DNA from: Pseudomonadota bacterium
GTDB lineage: Bacteria > Myxococcota_A > UBA796 > SXON01
Assembly: GCA_030684355.1 (NCBI GenBank)
Contig: JAUXTN010000211.1
Span: 1 to 64,000 of the forward strand
DNA length: 64,000 nucleotides
Direction: 5' to 3'
Every line of letters begins with the position of its first letter. Within the stretch, counting starts at the first letter, position 1. Below the pieces are notes generated by a model. It had not been told where the DNA came from. It saw only the letters and a list, made by a program, of their open reading frames with translations, and searched no databases. The translations under genes were made by a program, and so were the position numbers. Below are positions 15,779-24,950 of this stretch, one piece after another.

Positions 15779-17527
15779 ATGACGGCCCCATCGGCGCCCG
15801 CAGGGGCCTGGGCGCGGTGGGCACCCGCCGCCGCGGGCGGCACCTTCGAGCTCCTGATCGCGCGGGCGAGCGGGGATCCGCTCGCGATCGTGGATCTCGT
15901 CGCGGCGGTCCTCCTCGCGGCGCTCCTCGGCGCGACCGGCTGGCCGCTCCTCCCCTTGCTCGTCTACGGCGCGGGCCTCCTCGTGCCGTCCTTGTGGGGC
16001 CGGGGGACGGGCATCGCGGTCTGGGCGTTGTGCGCGTGCGCCGCCGCCATCGCGACGAGACGCCGCCCCGTCGGCGCGCGGGGGACCGTCGCGGGGCTCG
16101 CCATCGCCGTCGTGCTCGTGTGGCTCGTGGTGGGCGCCGGGGAGGGGCACCCGCCGCCGCTCGGGACGGTCGGGTGGGTGGTCGCGGCGGGGGTGGGCGC
16201 GCTCGTGCTGGGGCCGCGCGCCGTGTTCCTGGCGCCGCTCGCGCTCTGGCCGGGGGCCTCGGAGCGTTGGAACTCGGAGGGGCCCGTCCCCGTAGGCCCC
16301 GACGTCGTCATCGTGAGCGTCGACACGCTCCGGCTCGACGCCGCGCGCGGCATGGCCTCCTTGAAGGAGGGGACGCTCCTGGAGGCGCAGGCACCCGCGC
16401 CGTGGACCCTCCCCTCGCTCGCCACGCTCCAGACCGGGCTCCTCCCCGCGCACCACGGCGCCGTGCGCGTCCGCGCCGGGTTCGCGCGTACGGACTCAAC
16501 GACGCTCGCCGAGCGGTTCGCGGCCGCCGGGTGGGACACCGCCGCGACGGTCGAGAGCCCCTTCGCCGGCGCTCGCTTCGGCCTCCAACGCGGCTTCGCG
16601 CGCGTCCGCGCCGACGGGGCCCGCCCCTGGGTCCTGCCCCGCGCGCCCTTCGGAGACCGCAGCCGCCCCGTGGCCGCGCTCGTGCTCTCCGCCGTCGGCC
16701 TCCTCCCCGCCGAGGATGGCGGCGCCGCCCGCCGTGTCCGCGACGTCGCGGAGATCGTGGCCGAGCGCCGGGACCGGCCGCTCTACCTGTGGGTGCACCT
16801 CCTCGACGCGCACCTCCCCTACCGCCACGCCGTCGACCTCGACCTGCCCGCGAGCGAGCGGATCTGGCTCACGACCGCCCACCGCCTCGCGATCGGCCCC
16901 ACGCCGGACGCCGCGACCCTCGCGTCGTTGAAGCGCGCCTACCTCCACGAGGTCGACGTCGTCGACGCCGCGATCGCCCGCATCCGCGCGCTCCTGCCGG
17001 ACGCCGTGACCGTGGTGACCGCGGACCACGGCGAGGAGTTCGGGGAGCACGGGGGCTTCGAGCACGGGCACACGCTCTACCAGGAGCTCCTCGCGGTGCC
17101 GCTCCTCGTGGACAACCTCGCGGTCGCGGCGACGGGGCCGGTGGGGCTCCAGGACATCGTCCCTACCGTGCTCGCCGCGGCGGGGATCCCCGCGGCGGGC
17201 CTCGACGGCCGCGATCTCGCCGTCCCGGGCGACGCCCCGCTGCCCACCGTGAACCTCCTGTACGGGCCGCTCGAGAGCCGCGCGGTGCGGGTCGGTGCGA
17301 GGAAGCGCGTCGCCGAGCTCGATGGCAAGGATCAGCCGGTGCGTCGGAACTACGATCTCGCCGTGGATCCCGGCGAGCGCGCGCCGTTCACCGACGAGGT
17401 CGCGCCGTCGCGCGCCTTCTCCGAGCTCGAGTCGCTCCTCCCCGAGCCCCCCGCGGGCACCGGGGCGGCGGTGCCCCTCGATCCCGACGCCACCGAGGCC
17501 CTGCGGGCGCTCGGGTACGTGGAATGA
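15779..17527 (+). CDS. membrane-anchored sulfatase/phosphotransferase-like enzyme
   Basis: The protein has 582 residues. About 165 N-terminal residues form four or five membrane spans. The rest is an alkaline-phosphatase-superfamily domain: IVSVDTLRLDAA near 180, PWTLPSLATLQTG near 208 and TADHGEEFGEHGG near 415. The nucleophile position holds threonine, not the Cys/Ser converted to formylglycine in true sulfatases. It may therefore act like Thr-dependent phosphoglycerol or phosphoethanolamine transferases, which is an inference. The end LGYVE is common in this group. It lies 16 nt after the GT87 gene, probably in one operon. Confidence 0.8.
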   Translation: MTAPSAPAGAWARWAPAAAGGTFELLIARASGDPLAIVDLVAAVLLAALLGATGWPLLPLLVYGAGLLVPSLWGRGTGIAVWALCACAAAIATRRRPVGARGTVAGLAIAVVLVWLVVGAGEGHPPPLGTVGWVVAAGVGALVLGPRAVFLAPLALWPGASERWNSEGPVPVGPDVVIVSVDTLRLDAARGMASLKEGTLLEAQAPAPWTLPSLATLQTGLLPAHHGAVRVRAGFARTDSTTLAERFAAAGWDTAATVESPFAGARFGLQRGFARVRADGARPWVLPRAPFGDRSRPVAALVLSAVGLLPAEDGGAARRVRDVAEIVAERRDRPLYLWVHLLDAHLPYRHAVDLDLPASERIWLTTAHRLAIGPTPDAATLASLKRAYLHEVDVVDAAIARIRALLPDAVTVVTADHGEEFGEHGGFEHGHTLYQELLAVPLLVDNLAVAATGPVGLQDIVPTVLAAAGIPAAGLDGRDLAVPGDAPLPTVNLLYGPLESRAVRVGARKRVAELDGKDQPVRRNYDLAVDPGERAPFTDEVAPSRAFSELESLLPEPPAGTGAAVPLDPDATEALRALGYVE

Positions 17528-17644
17528 ACGGCAGTTGCGTGAACGGGCCGCACGGGAGGAGCAGGCGTCGAGGACCCGCACCGCAGGCTTGCCGGAGCGG
17601 ACGCGTGGGGACGCGATAGACTGCGCGCTCTCCGAGTTCACCCA

Positions 17645-18535
17645 GTGAGCAATGAAGGCGGCGGTCCCCGCTGGTACGAGCAGGCCCCAGGCAACCCCGT
17701 GCAGTCCGAGCCCCGCAGCGGGCCGGCGGTCAAGGATCTCTGGGTCCGCTGCCCCGGGTGTGCCCAGATCCTCTATCGTCCCGCGCTCTTGGAGCAGATG
17801 GCGGTGTGTCCGCACTGCGGCCGCCACCACCGATGGGACGCCCGCGCGCGACTCGACGCCCTCATCGATCCCGAGTCGTTCGTCCGCCACGACCAGCACG
17901 TCGCCCCGCTGGACCCCCTGAACTTCGTGGACGGGAAGCCCTACCACGCCCGCCTCGCGGCCACCCAGCGCGCGCAGGGCGAGCTCGATGCCTACATCGC
18001 CGGCTCCGCGACGCTCCAGGGCATCCCGGTCGAGATCGGGACGTTCAACTTCCGCTTCATGGGCGGCTCGATGGGCTCCGTCGTCGGCGAGCTCATCACC
18101 CGGCAGTTCGAGCGCGCGGCCGAGCTTCGGCGCCCCGCCATCGTGATCTCCCAGTCGGGCGGCGCCCGCATGCAAGAGGGGATCCTCTCGCTCATGCAGA
18201 TGGCGAAGACCTGCGCGGCGCTCGGCCGGCTCCGCGACGAGGCGGGGATGCCCTACATCAGCCTCCTCACCGACCCGACGACGGGCGGCGTGGCGGCGAG
18301 CTTCGCGATGCTCGGGGACGTCATCCTCGCCGAGCCGGACGCCCTCATCGGCTTCGCCGGGCCGCGCGTCATCGCGCAGACCATCGGCGGCGAGCTGCCC
18401 GACGGCTTCCAGACCAGCGAGTACCTGCTCGAGCACGGCATGGTCGACCGCATCGTGCCGCGCGGCGAGCTCCGCGACACGCTCGGCCGGCTCCTCCGCC
18501 TGCTCCTCCCGTCGGACCTCGTCGTCGCCAAATGA
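17645..18535 (+). CDS. accD: acetyl-CoA carboxylase carboxyltransferase subunit beta
   Basis: AccD joins AccA to transfer carboxyl from biotin to acetyl-CoA, giving malonyl-CoA for fatty acid synthesis. The N-terminal zinc ribbon has C36, C39, C55 and C58. The carboxyltransferase core carries SGGARMQEG, DPTTGGVAAS and GFAGPRVI motifs. The length of 296 residues is normal. It starts with GTG, and a TAGACT box ends 22 nt upstream, preceded by no clear -35. Its last codons overlap folC (ATGA), the accD-folC pairing seen in many bacteria. Confidence 0.96.
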   Translation: MSNEGGGPRWYEQAPGNPVQSEPRSGPAVKDLWVRCPGCAQILYRPALLEQMAVCPHCGRHHRWDARARLDALIDPESFVRHDQHVAPLDPLNFVDGKPYHARLAATQRAQGELDAYIAGSATLQGIPVEIGTFNFRFMGGSMGSVVGELITRQFERAAELRRPAIVISQSGGARMQEGILSLMQMAKTCAALGRLRDEAGMPYISLLTDPTTGGVAASFAMLGDVILAEPDALIGFAGPRVIAQTIGGELPDGFQTSEYLLEHGMVDRIVPRGELRDTLGRLLRLLLPSDLVVAK

Positions 18536-19794
18536 CCGACCACCCGATCCTCGCCGGGCTCTCCCAGGCCGGCATGCGGATGGGGCTCCCGCGCATGCGG
18601 GCGTTCCTCGCGTGGCTCGGCAACCCGCACCTCGCCTACCCGACGATCCACGTGGGCGGCACCAACGGCAAGGGCAGCGTCTGCCGCATGGTCGGCGCGA
18701 TGCTCGAGGCCCAGGGCTACAAGGTCGGCATCACGACCTCGCCCCACCTCCAGGAGGTCAACGAGCGGATCCGCATCGGGGCGGCCCCGATCCCGGACGA
18801 CAAGTTCGCGAGCCTCGTCGAGCGGATCGACGACGAACGGCGCAAGTGGGCTGCCAAGGAGCTCCCGCCCGACGAGCGCTACCCGCTCACCTACTTCGAG
18901 TTCCTCATCGCGGCGGCGTTCCTGCACTTCGCCGAGGAGAAGGTGGACGTCGCCCTCATCGAGGTCGGGATGGGCGGCCGCCTCGACGCGACGAACGTCG
19001 TCGCGCCGCTCGTCACCGCGATCGTGACGGTCGGGCTCGACCACACCGAGCACCTCGGGCCGGACCACGCGTCGATCGCGGGCGAGAAGGCGGGCATCTT
19101 GAAGCCGGACGTGCCCGTCGTCCTGGGGCCGCTCACGCACGAGGCGATGGCGGTCATCCGCTCGGTCGCGGTCGAGCGCGGCGCGCCGCTGTCCATCTTC
19201 GGCGAGGACTTCCGGGCCGGCGGTGACCCCTCGGGGTTCGACTACAGCGGCGCCGTGCGGCGCGAGGGCCTGAAGCTCGCGCTCGGCGGCGATCACCAGG
19301 TCGTCAACGCCGCGGTGGCGCTGCGCATCGTCGAGCTCCTGCCGCCTTCCCTGGCGGTGGGGGACGACGCCGTGCGCGAAGGGCTCGCGACGGCGCGGAA
19401 CCGCGGGCGCCTCGAGTGGCTGGCGCCCGACCTCCTCGTCGACGGCGCCCACAACCCCGACGGCGCCACGGTCCTCGCGAACTACCTCGCGCGACTGCCG
19501 CGAGATCGCAAGCGGACGCTGCTCCTCGGCGCGGGCACCGACAAGGACGTGCGGAGCGTCGCGTGGACCCTCGCGCCCCAGGTCGATCGCGTCTACACGA
19601 CCGCCTGCGACCATCCGAAGGCGCGGTCGCCCGGCGATGTCGCCGCCGAGCTGGAGGGGCTCCCCGTCCCGGTCAGCCCGGCGGGCGCCCTCGTGGATGC
19701 CCTGCCGTTTGCGCGTGCCGACGGGAGCCTCGTCATCGTGGCCGGTTCGCTCTACCTCGTGGGCGCGGTCCGTGACCTGGCGGGGGTCCGGTAG
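18532..19794 (+). CDS. folC: bifunctional folylpolyglutamate/dihydrofolate synthase
   Basis: The 420-residue Mur-ligase-family protein adds glutamate to folates and usually also makes dihydrofolate. The P-loop GGTNGKGSVCRM is at about 43-54, followed by TSPHLQEVNERI, the GMGGRLDATNVV region and GLDHTEHLG. In the C-terminal domain VDGAHNPDGA is typical. It ends GSLYLVGAVRDLAGVR, the usual terminus of the family. The start overlaps the accD stop by 4 nt. The TAG stop at 19792-19794 is in frame with the next gene, only two codons before its GTG. Confidence 0.95.
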   Translation: MTDHPILAGLSQAGMRMGLPRMRAFLAWLGNPHLAYPTIHVGGTNGKGSVCRMVGAMLEAQGYKVGITTSPHLQEVNERIRIGAAPIPDDKFASLVERIDDERRKWAAKELPPDERYPLTYFEFLIAAAFLHFAEEKVDVALIEVGMGGRLDATNVVAPLVTAIVTVGLDHTEHLGPDHASIAGEKAGILKPDVPVVLGPLTHEAMAVIRSVAVERGAPLSIFGEDFRAGGDPSGFDYSGAVRREGLKLALGGDHQVVNAAVALRIVELLPPSLAVGDDAVREGLATARNRGRLEWLAPDLLVDGAHNPDGATVLANYLARLPRDRKRTLLLGAGTDKDVRSVAWTLAPQVDRVYTTACDHPKARSPGDVAAELEGLPVPVSPAGALVDALPFARADGSLVIVAGSLYLVGAVRDLAGVR

Positions 19795-19800
19795 CGCCCG

Positions 19801-21615
19801 GTGGAAGGCGCCATCGAGGTCGCGGCGGATCGGGTCGAGTGGGCCGGCGGCGTGGCGGTGGCCGAGGGGTCGGTCGCCGTCCACTTCGGGGATCAGTCGC
19901 TCACCGGCGCGCGGGCGACGTGGGACGGCGTGACCCTCGTGGTGGAGCAGGGGCTCTACCGGCGCGCGGATGGCGCGTTCGCGTTCGATCGTGCGGAGGT
20001 GCGGCCCGCGCCCGGCACCGCCGTGCTCGTGGATGTGCGCGTCACGACGGGGGGCGCGTCGATCGTGGCGGAGCGCCTCGAGCTCGGGGAGGAGCGGTGG
20101 ACCGCGGACGGCGCCACCGTCGTGCCGTGCGAGTGCGCGGACGGTGGGCCGCCGGCGTTGAGCTTCACGGCGGCGCGCATCGAGGTCGTCCCCGATCGGG
20201 TGGTCATCGTGCACGGCGGCGTCGCGCGCGTGTTCGAGGTGCCGATCCTGCCCGTGCCGTACTGGCGCGTGCCGCTCGATCCGCACCGGTTCCGGTTGCT
20301 CCTCCCGGAGGTGGGGTGGGGGAGCTTCGGGCCGAGCGCGGGGATCCAGGCGCGGGGCGGTGTCGGCGACTGGATGATCCAGGGCGGTCCGGCGTGGCGC
20401 TACGACCGCGGCGGGCGCGGGGAGCTCACGGTGACCGGCCCGTCCATCACCGGCCAGGGCGCGCTCGGGTGGGACGCCCTCACGGAGACGGTGCGGGGTG
20501 CCGGGGCGACGCGCGGGGGCGTGGACGGGACGGTCCGGCTCGGCTGGGACGCGACCTGGGTGTCGGACGCCGATTACCTAGCCGACTACGCCGTGGACTA
20601 CGTCTCGCGCGGCACGCGGTGGCGGGACAGCCGCGCCGTGTTCGGGCTCGGGCCCTCGACCCTCGACGTGTGGGTGCCCGACGACGGGAGCGCGGGGACG
20701 CTCGCGCGGGAGCGGGTGGCGTGGGAGATCGGGCGTGGCCGGGCCGCCTCGGTGACGCCGCGCGTGGGCCTCGCCGCGGTCGGCACGTTCGACGACCTCG
20801 CGCCCCTCGGTGAGATCGGGGTGGGCGCACGCGCCGTGGCGCGCACGGAATGGCTCGTCGCGGAGCTGCGCGGCGACCTCGCCGGACGGGTGCTCGTCGG
20901 GGACACCGCGCTCGCCGTCACGCCCGCCACGCTCCCGGCCTGGTCGGACGGGCTCGACCGGTGGGGCAGCGGGACCGGCGGGTGGGGCGACGCCCTCGGC
21001 CACGCGCCGCTGGACCGCTGGGGTACCGGCGGCACGGGCCTCGCGGGGCTGGCGAGCGCGGATGTGGCGGTCCCCGTGTGGTCGTCGCTCGGCGCGTCGC
21101 GGACGCAGTGGTGGCCCGGGGTGCGGGCGGAGGCGCGGGCGGGGTGGGCCCCGGGGGCGCCGGTGGAGGGGGCCGTGCGCGTGGGGCCCGCCGTGCGCGC
21201 GACGACCTCGGATGCCGACGGGGGGATCGGGCTCGACGCCGCGCTCCTCCAGGACGGCACCGGGTGGCGGCCCGCGCTCGCGCTCGACGTGCACCGCGAG
21301 AAGGTCGCCGTGCGGCTCCAGGCCGATCCGGACGTGCAGGCTGGCGAGGCGCGCTGGATGCCCGGCCCCGTCACGCTCGCGGTGGGGAGCGCCCGGGCGA
21401 GCGCGTTGTGGCTGGGCTGGGGCGACGCCGGGGTCGCGATCGGGCGGCTGCGCACCGGGGCGGGGCTGGCGTGGAACCTGGGGGAGGGGACCTACGCGGG
21501 GGCCGACGCGCGCATCGGCTACGACGACGGCTGCGCCTCGGCGATGGTCACCGCGCGGTTCGCGCCCGACCGTCCGCTCCCCGACTTCGGCTTCGCGGCG
21601 ACGCTGCGGCGGTAG
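19801..21615 (+). CDS. LptD/OstA-like outer-membrane protein
   Basis: The protein has 604 residues. The first 130 or so match the OstA jellyroll repeats (VAADRVEWAGG, VVVEQGLYRRADG). They are followed by the LptD-type passage FTAARIEVVPDRVVI, PILPVPYW and LLLPEVGWGSFGPSAG, and then a barrel-like region to the end. LptD inserts lipopolysaccharide into the outer leaflet. Oddly, there is no signal peptide, and none can be added, because the frame is closed upstream by the folC stop. The end (AATLRR) also lacks a terminal aromatic. It could be a paralogue of the true LptD, or the start may be misplaced by a sequence error. Confidence 0.7.
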   Translation: MEGAIEVAADRVEWAGGVAVAEGSVAVHFGDQSLTGARATWDGVTLVVEQGLYRRADGAFAFDRAEVRPAPGTAVLVDVRVTTGGASIVAERLELGEERWTADGATVVPCECADGGPPALSFTAARIEVVPDRVVIVHGGVARVFEVPILPVPYWRVPLDPHRFRLLLPEVGWGSFGPSAGIQARGGVGDWMIQGGPAWRYDRGGRGELTVTGPSITGQGALGWDALTETVRGAGATRGGVDGTVRLGWDATWVSDADYLADYAVDYVSRGTRWRDSRAVFGLGPSTLDVWVPDDGSAGTLARERVAWEIGRGRAASVTPRVGLAAVGTFDDLAPLGEIGVGARAVARTEWLVAELRGDLAGRVLVGDTALAVTPATLPAWSDGLDRWGSGTGGWGDALGHAPLDRWGTGGTGLAGLASADVAVPVWSSLGASRTQWWPGVRAEARAGWAPGAPVEGAVRVGPAVRATTSDADGGIGLDAALLQDGTGWRPALALDVHREKVAVRLQADPDVQAGEARWMPGPVTLAVGSARASALWLGWGDAGVAIGRLRTGAGLAWNLGEGTYAGADARIGYDDGCASAMVTARFAPDRPLPDFGFAATLRR

Positions 21616-21646
21616 GCAAGCGCGCGGCTTGTCTATCGTACTTGCG

Positions 21647-22942
21647 TCACGACGCGAGGTCGATGAACACCGGCACTTGCGACGCCCCGCACGTGACGTT
21701 GGCGAGGGGCCCCTCCGCCACGCGGCACAAGAACCCCGCGAGGCGGCCGCGCGCGAGGAAGGGGCCGAGGTCGATGAGGCGGTCACGGGGCTCGCCCGCC
21801 CGCACGTCGAAGAACGCGCCGCGCGCCTCCGGGAGGCGGCGTTGGAGCACGTGGCGGTCGGCCTCGGAGACGGCCCGGGCCCAGGCGCGGGCGTCGCTTG
21901 CCCAGCCGAGGACGACCCCCTGTCCGCCGTACCCGTCGAGCGGCTTCAACACCCACGCGTCCGGCTCGTGGAGCGCGCGCTCGCGGAGCGCGTCGCCGGC
22001 GTCGCCGAGGAGGAGGCCGGTCCAGGGGATGTGGCGTTCGACGAAGGCGCGGTCCGCCTCCGAGAGGGCGAACGCGGGGTCGTGGAAGAGCGCGAAGAGG
22101 CCCTTGCAGTGGAGCAGCGCCGTCCGGAGCGAGTTGACCATGCACACGCGGCGGGCGCGGTAGGCGGCGAGCAGCGCGGCGCCGTCCTCGGGATGGGCGC
22201 GGAGGTCCGCGACGAGGACGCGCCGGAACACGACGTCGATGCGGAGATCGCCCGCGGTGAGGGCGTCGCCGTCGAAGCGGAGCTGGTCCGGGTGGACCAC
22301 CTCGGCGACCAGCCCGGCGGCCCGGAAGCGGTCCCGGATGAGCGTGAACTCCGGCTCCGTCGGGACGCCCGCGCGGTCCACGATCGCGACGGTGAGCCGG
22401 CGGTGCCGGTGCCCCCACTCGCGCGCGATCTCCCGCACGGTGCGGACGAGCGCGCCCCGCACGTCGAAGGCGCGGAGGGAGCCCGTGGCGGTCCACGCGG
22501 GGTCCTCGGCGAACACGCCGGCGAGCGCGTCGGCGTAGCCCATCCCCGCGGGGCTCTCGGCGTTGAGCTCTACGAACCACGGATGACCGTCCGCGCTGAA
22601 GGCGTCGACGCGCGCGAGGGGGGCGGCGCTCGCGAACCCGGGATCCACCCGCGCCCACGCGATGGACTGGGCGTCCACGCCGATGCGCGCGGCGAGGGAC
22701 TCGTGCTCGCGATCGAGGTCGGCGAGCAGCGCCGCCCGCGCGTGCCGGACGATCCGATGGAAGCGCGGCAGGATCCGCGCCCAGCGGCGGAGCGCGGCGC
22801 GGTCGAGGAACATCGGGGTGCGGTGGACGCACACGGGGGCGTCACCGAAGCGGGCACCCGCGGCCGACACGCGGCCCAGGAAGTCCGCGGCGGACGACGG
22901 CGTGGCCCGAACGGCCTGCTCCCACCGTACGGAGGCACGCAT
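21647..22942 (-). CDS. circularly permuted ATP-grasp-like ligase
   Basis: The protein has 431 residues from the ATG at 22942; longer starts add only Arg/Pro-rich sequence. FVELNAESPAGMGY near 130, VDVVFRR near 250, MVNSLRTALLHCKG near 290 and WVLKPLDGYGGQGV near 355 give the nucleotide- and metal-binding order of circularly permuted ATP-grasp enzymes related to glutathionylspermidine synthase. Such enzymes join a carboxylate to an amine using ATP. The substrate is unknown, and no amidoligase partner gene is adjacent. The gene stands alone, with a TACGTT box 6 nt before its start. Confidence 0.7.
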   Translation of the reverse strand: MRASVRWEQAVRATPSSAADFLGRVSAAGARFGDAPVCVHRTPMFLDRAALRRWARILPRFHRIVRHARAALLADLDREHESLAARIGVDAQSIAWARVDPGFASAAPLARVDAFSADGHPWFVELNAESPAGMGYADALAGVFAEDPAWTATGSLRAFDVRGALVRTVREIAREWGHRHRRLTVAIVDRAGVPTEPEFTLIRDRFRAAGLVAEVVHPDQLRFDGDALTAGDLRIDVVFRRVLVADLRAHPEDGAALLAAYRARRVCMVNSLRTALLHCKGLFALFHDPAFALSEADRAFVERHIPWTGLLLGDAGDALRERALHEPDAWVLKPLDGYGGQGVVLGWASDARAWARAVSEADRHVLQRRLPEARGAFFDVRAGEPRDRLIDLGPFLARGRLAGFLCRVAEGPLANVTCGASQVPVFIDLAS

Positions 22943-22948
22943 GTCGCC

Positions 22949-22954
22949 AACGTA
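22949..22954 (-). promoter_or_regulatory. -10-like box TACGTT, 6 nt before start
   Basis: The minus-strand TACGTT ends 6 nt before the ATG at 22942, fitting TAnnnT. There is no Shine-Dalgarno. Confidence 0.45.
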
Positions 22955-23069
22955 GCGTGTTCCCCGGGTGCGCGGGACGTGGCGGGCGGGCGTGGCGCGC
23001 GGGCGTCCCGTCGCGTAAGGCGCGGATCGTAGAAGATTCGGGGCGCGTGCCCCTGAAGGAGCGCGGGTC

Positions 23070-24062
23070 GTGGAGAGTCTGCTCGGCAACGCGGAGGTCC
23101 GACATCGCCTGTGGCGCGCGGCGGACGATGGCCGCATGCACCACTGCTACCTCTTCGAGGGGCCGGAGGGCGTCGGCAAGGCGATGACCGCGATGCGGCT
23201 CGCGCTCATGGTCAACTGCCTCGCGGACGAGCGCCCGTGTGGCATCTGCGCGAGCTGCCGCCTGTTTCTCGCGGGCACCCACCCCGACCTGGTCGTGGTC
23301 CACCCCGATCCCGACCGCGCCACCCGCGTCATCACCGCCGAGCAGGCCCGCGGCATCATCTCCGCGCTCCAGCTCCAGCGGCACTCGGCGCGCCGCCGGT
23401 TCGTGATCATCGACCCCGTCGATGCCCTCACCGAGGAGGCCGCCAACGCGCTGCTGAAGACGTTCGAGGAGCCGCCCGCGGGCACCCAGTTCATCCTGGT
23501 GACCGCGCGCGCGGCATCCTTGCTCCCGACGGTGCGGAGCCGCAGCCAGCGCGTCCGGTTCGGGCCCGTGCCCCGCGCCGAGCTCGAGGACTGGCTCGTC
23601 GGGCGCGGCCTGGACCCGTCGCTGGCCACCCTCTCGGCCGGGAGCCCGGGCTACGCCCTCCGCCTCGCCGACGGAGAAGCGGAGGAGCGCCGCGAGGTGG
23701 TCGCCCAGCTCCTCGCGACCGTCGGCCAGCCGCTGCACCAGCTCTTCGCGTTCACCGAGGCCGCCGGCAAGAAGTCCGACGGGTCCGTCGAGCGCACGAC
23801 CCTCGTGGTGGACGCCCTGGAGGAGCTCCTCCGGGACACCGTTGTCGTCGCCTCCGGCCGCGACGAGTCCGCCCTACACCAGGCGCACCTCGGCGCGCTC
23901 GCGGTGTGGGCCTCCGCGCTGCATCCGGGCGGCGTGGGCCGGCTGGAGAAGGCCGTCGCGGCCGCGCGCGACCGCCTCCGGCTCAACGTGAATGGCCGGG
24001 TGGTGCTCGAGGCGCTCCTCACGACGCTCAACCTCGAGCTCTCGCAGGCGCGCAGGGGATAG
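23070..24062 (+). CDS. holB: DNA polymerase III subunit delta'
   Basis: This 330-residue AAA+ clamp-loader subunit has a P-loop region GPEGVGKA (31-38) with alanine in place of the usual Ser/Thr, so ATP hydrolysis is doubtful, as in other delta' subunits. A zinc-binding set is present at C50, C57, C60 and C63. The stretch ANALLKTFEEPPAGTQFIL is diagnostic of delta'/tau family members, and the arginine-finger motif SRSQ follows. It starts at GTG with GAAGGAG upstream. tatD begins 8 nt after its stop, a common holB-tatD pairing. Confidence 0.92.
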   Translation: MESLLGNAEVRHRLWRAADDGRMHHCYLFEGPEGVGKAMTAMRLALMVNCLADERPCGICASCRLFLAGTHPDLVVVHPDPDRATRVITAEQARGIISALQLQRHSARRRFVIIDPVDALTEEAANALLKTFEEPPAGTQFILVTARAASLLPTVRSRSQRVRFGPVPRAELEDWLVGRGLDPSLATLSAGSPGYALRLADGEAEERREVVAQLLATVGQPLHQLFAFTEAAGKKSDGSVERTTLVVDALEELLRDTVVVASGRDESALHQAHLGALAVWASALHPGGVGRLEKAVAAARDRLRLNVNGRVVLEALLTTLNLELSQARRG

Positions 24063-24070
24063 GAGCCCGC

Positions 24071-24853
24071 ATGCTCATCGACTCGCACTGTCACCTCGAT
24101 CCCACCGTCTTCGGCGGGGACTCCGGCGTGGACGACGCCGTCGCCCGCGCGCGCGCCGCCGGGGTGGACCGCATGATCACGATCGGCTCCGGCTACGGCT
24201 TCGAGAGCGCCGGGCGCGCCCTCGCCGTGGCGCGGCGTCACCCGGACATCCTGCGCGCCTCCGTGGGCCTCCACCCCCACGACGCGAAGCTCGCGACGGA
24301 CGACAACCTGGCCGCGCTCTACGCCATGGCCGACGCCCCCGAGGTCGTCGCGCTCGGCGAGATGGGGCTCGACTTCCACTACGACAGCTCGCCGCGCGAG
24401 GAGCAGCGGGTCGTGTTCCGCGAGCAGCTCCGGGCCGCGCGGGCCCGGAGCCTGCCCGTCATCATCCACGACCGGGAGAGCGCCGGGGAGACCCTCGCGA
24501 TCCTCGACGAGGAGGCCGCCTGGGCGGGCGGCGTGCTCTACCACTGCTACACCGGTGACGTCGCGATGATGGAGGAGATCGTCGGCCGCGGCGGCTACGT
24601 CTCCATCCCCGGCATCGTGACCTTCAAGAACGGCGACACGATGCGGGAGGTCGTCGCGCGCGCGCCGGGGGACCGCATCCTCCTGGAGACCGACAGCCCG
24701 TTCCTCACGCCCATCCCGTTTCGCGGGCGGCGCAACGAGCCGGCCTACGTGACGTACGTGGCGCAGAAGGTGGCGGAGGTGCGCGGGGTCGACGTCGCGG
24801 AGATGTCCGAGCAGGCGGCGGCCAATACGCGGCGCTTCTTCCGCTGGGACTGA
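24071..24853 (+). CDS. tatD: TatD-family metal-dependent DNase
   Basis: The 260-residue TIM-barrel hydrolase has metal ligands in IDSHCHLD (H6, H8), the glutamate in ALGEMGLDF, VIIHDRES, YHCYTG and LLETDSPFL. Characterised TatD proteins are 3'-5' exonucleases for DNA and RNA. The gene follows holB by 8 nt in an apparent operon. It is convergent with the small basic gene at 24951 and separated from it by a strong inverted repeat. Confidence 0.95.
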   Translation: MLIDSHCHLDPTVFGGDSGVDDAVARARAAGVDRMITIGSGYGFESAGRALAVARRHPDILRASVGLHPHDAKLATDDNLAALYAMADAPEVVALGEMGLDFHYDSSPREEQRVVFREQLRAARARSLPVIIHDRESAGETLAILDEEAAWAGGVLYHCYTGDVAMMEEIVGRGGYVSIPGIVTFKNGDTMREVVARAPGDRILLETDSPFLTPIPFRGRRNEPAYVTYVAQKVAEVRGVDVAEMSEQAAANTRRFFRWD

Positions 24854-24879
24854 GGCGCCGAGGGGCGCCCCGCAAAACG

Positions 24880-24913
24880 ACGTCAAGGGAGCCATTTCGG
24901 ACTCCCTTGACGT
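24880..24913 (-). terminator. Rho-independent terminator, 12-bp stem
   Basis: The arms at 24880-24891 and 24902-24913 are perfect 12-bp complements around a 10-nt loop. Read on the minus strand the stem is followed by CGTTTT, so it best serves the 53-aa gene. On the plus strand it could also end the holB-tatD transcript, although no T tract follows there. Confidence 0.8.
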
Positions 24914-24950
24914 ATCGGGCATGAACCCCGCGGCTCACGCCGCGAAGCCC

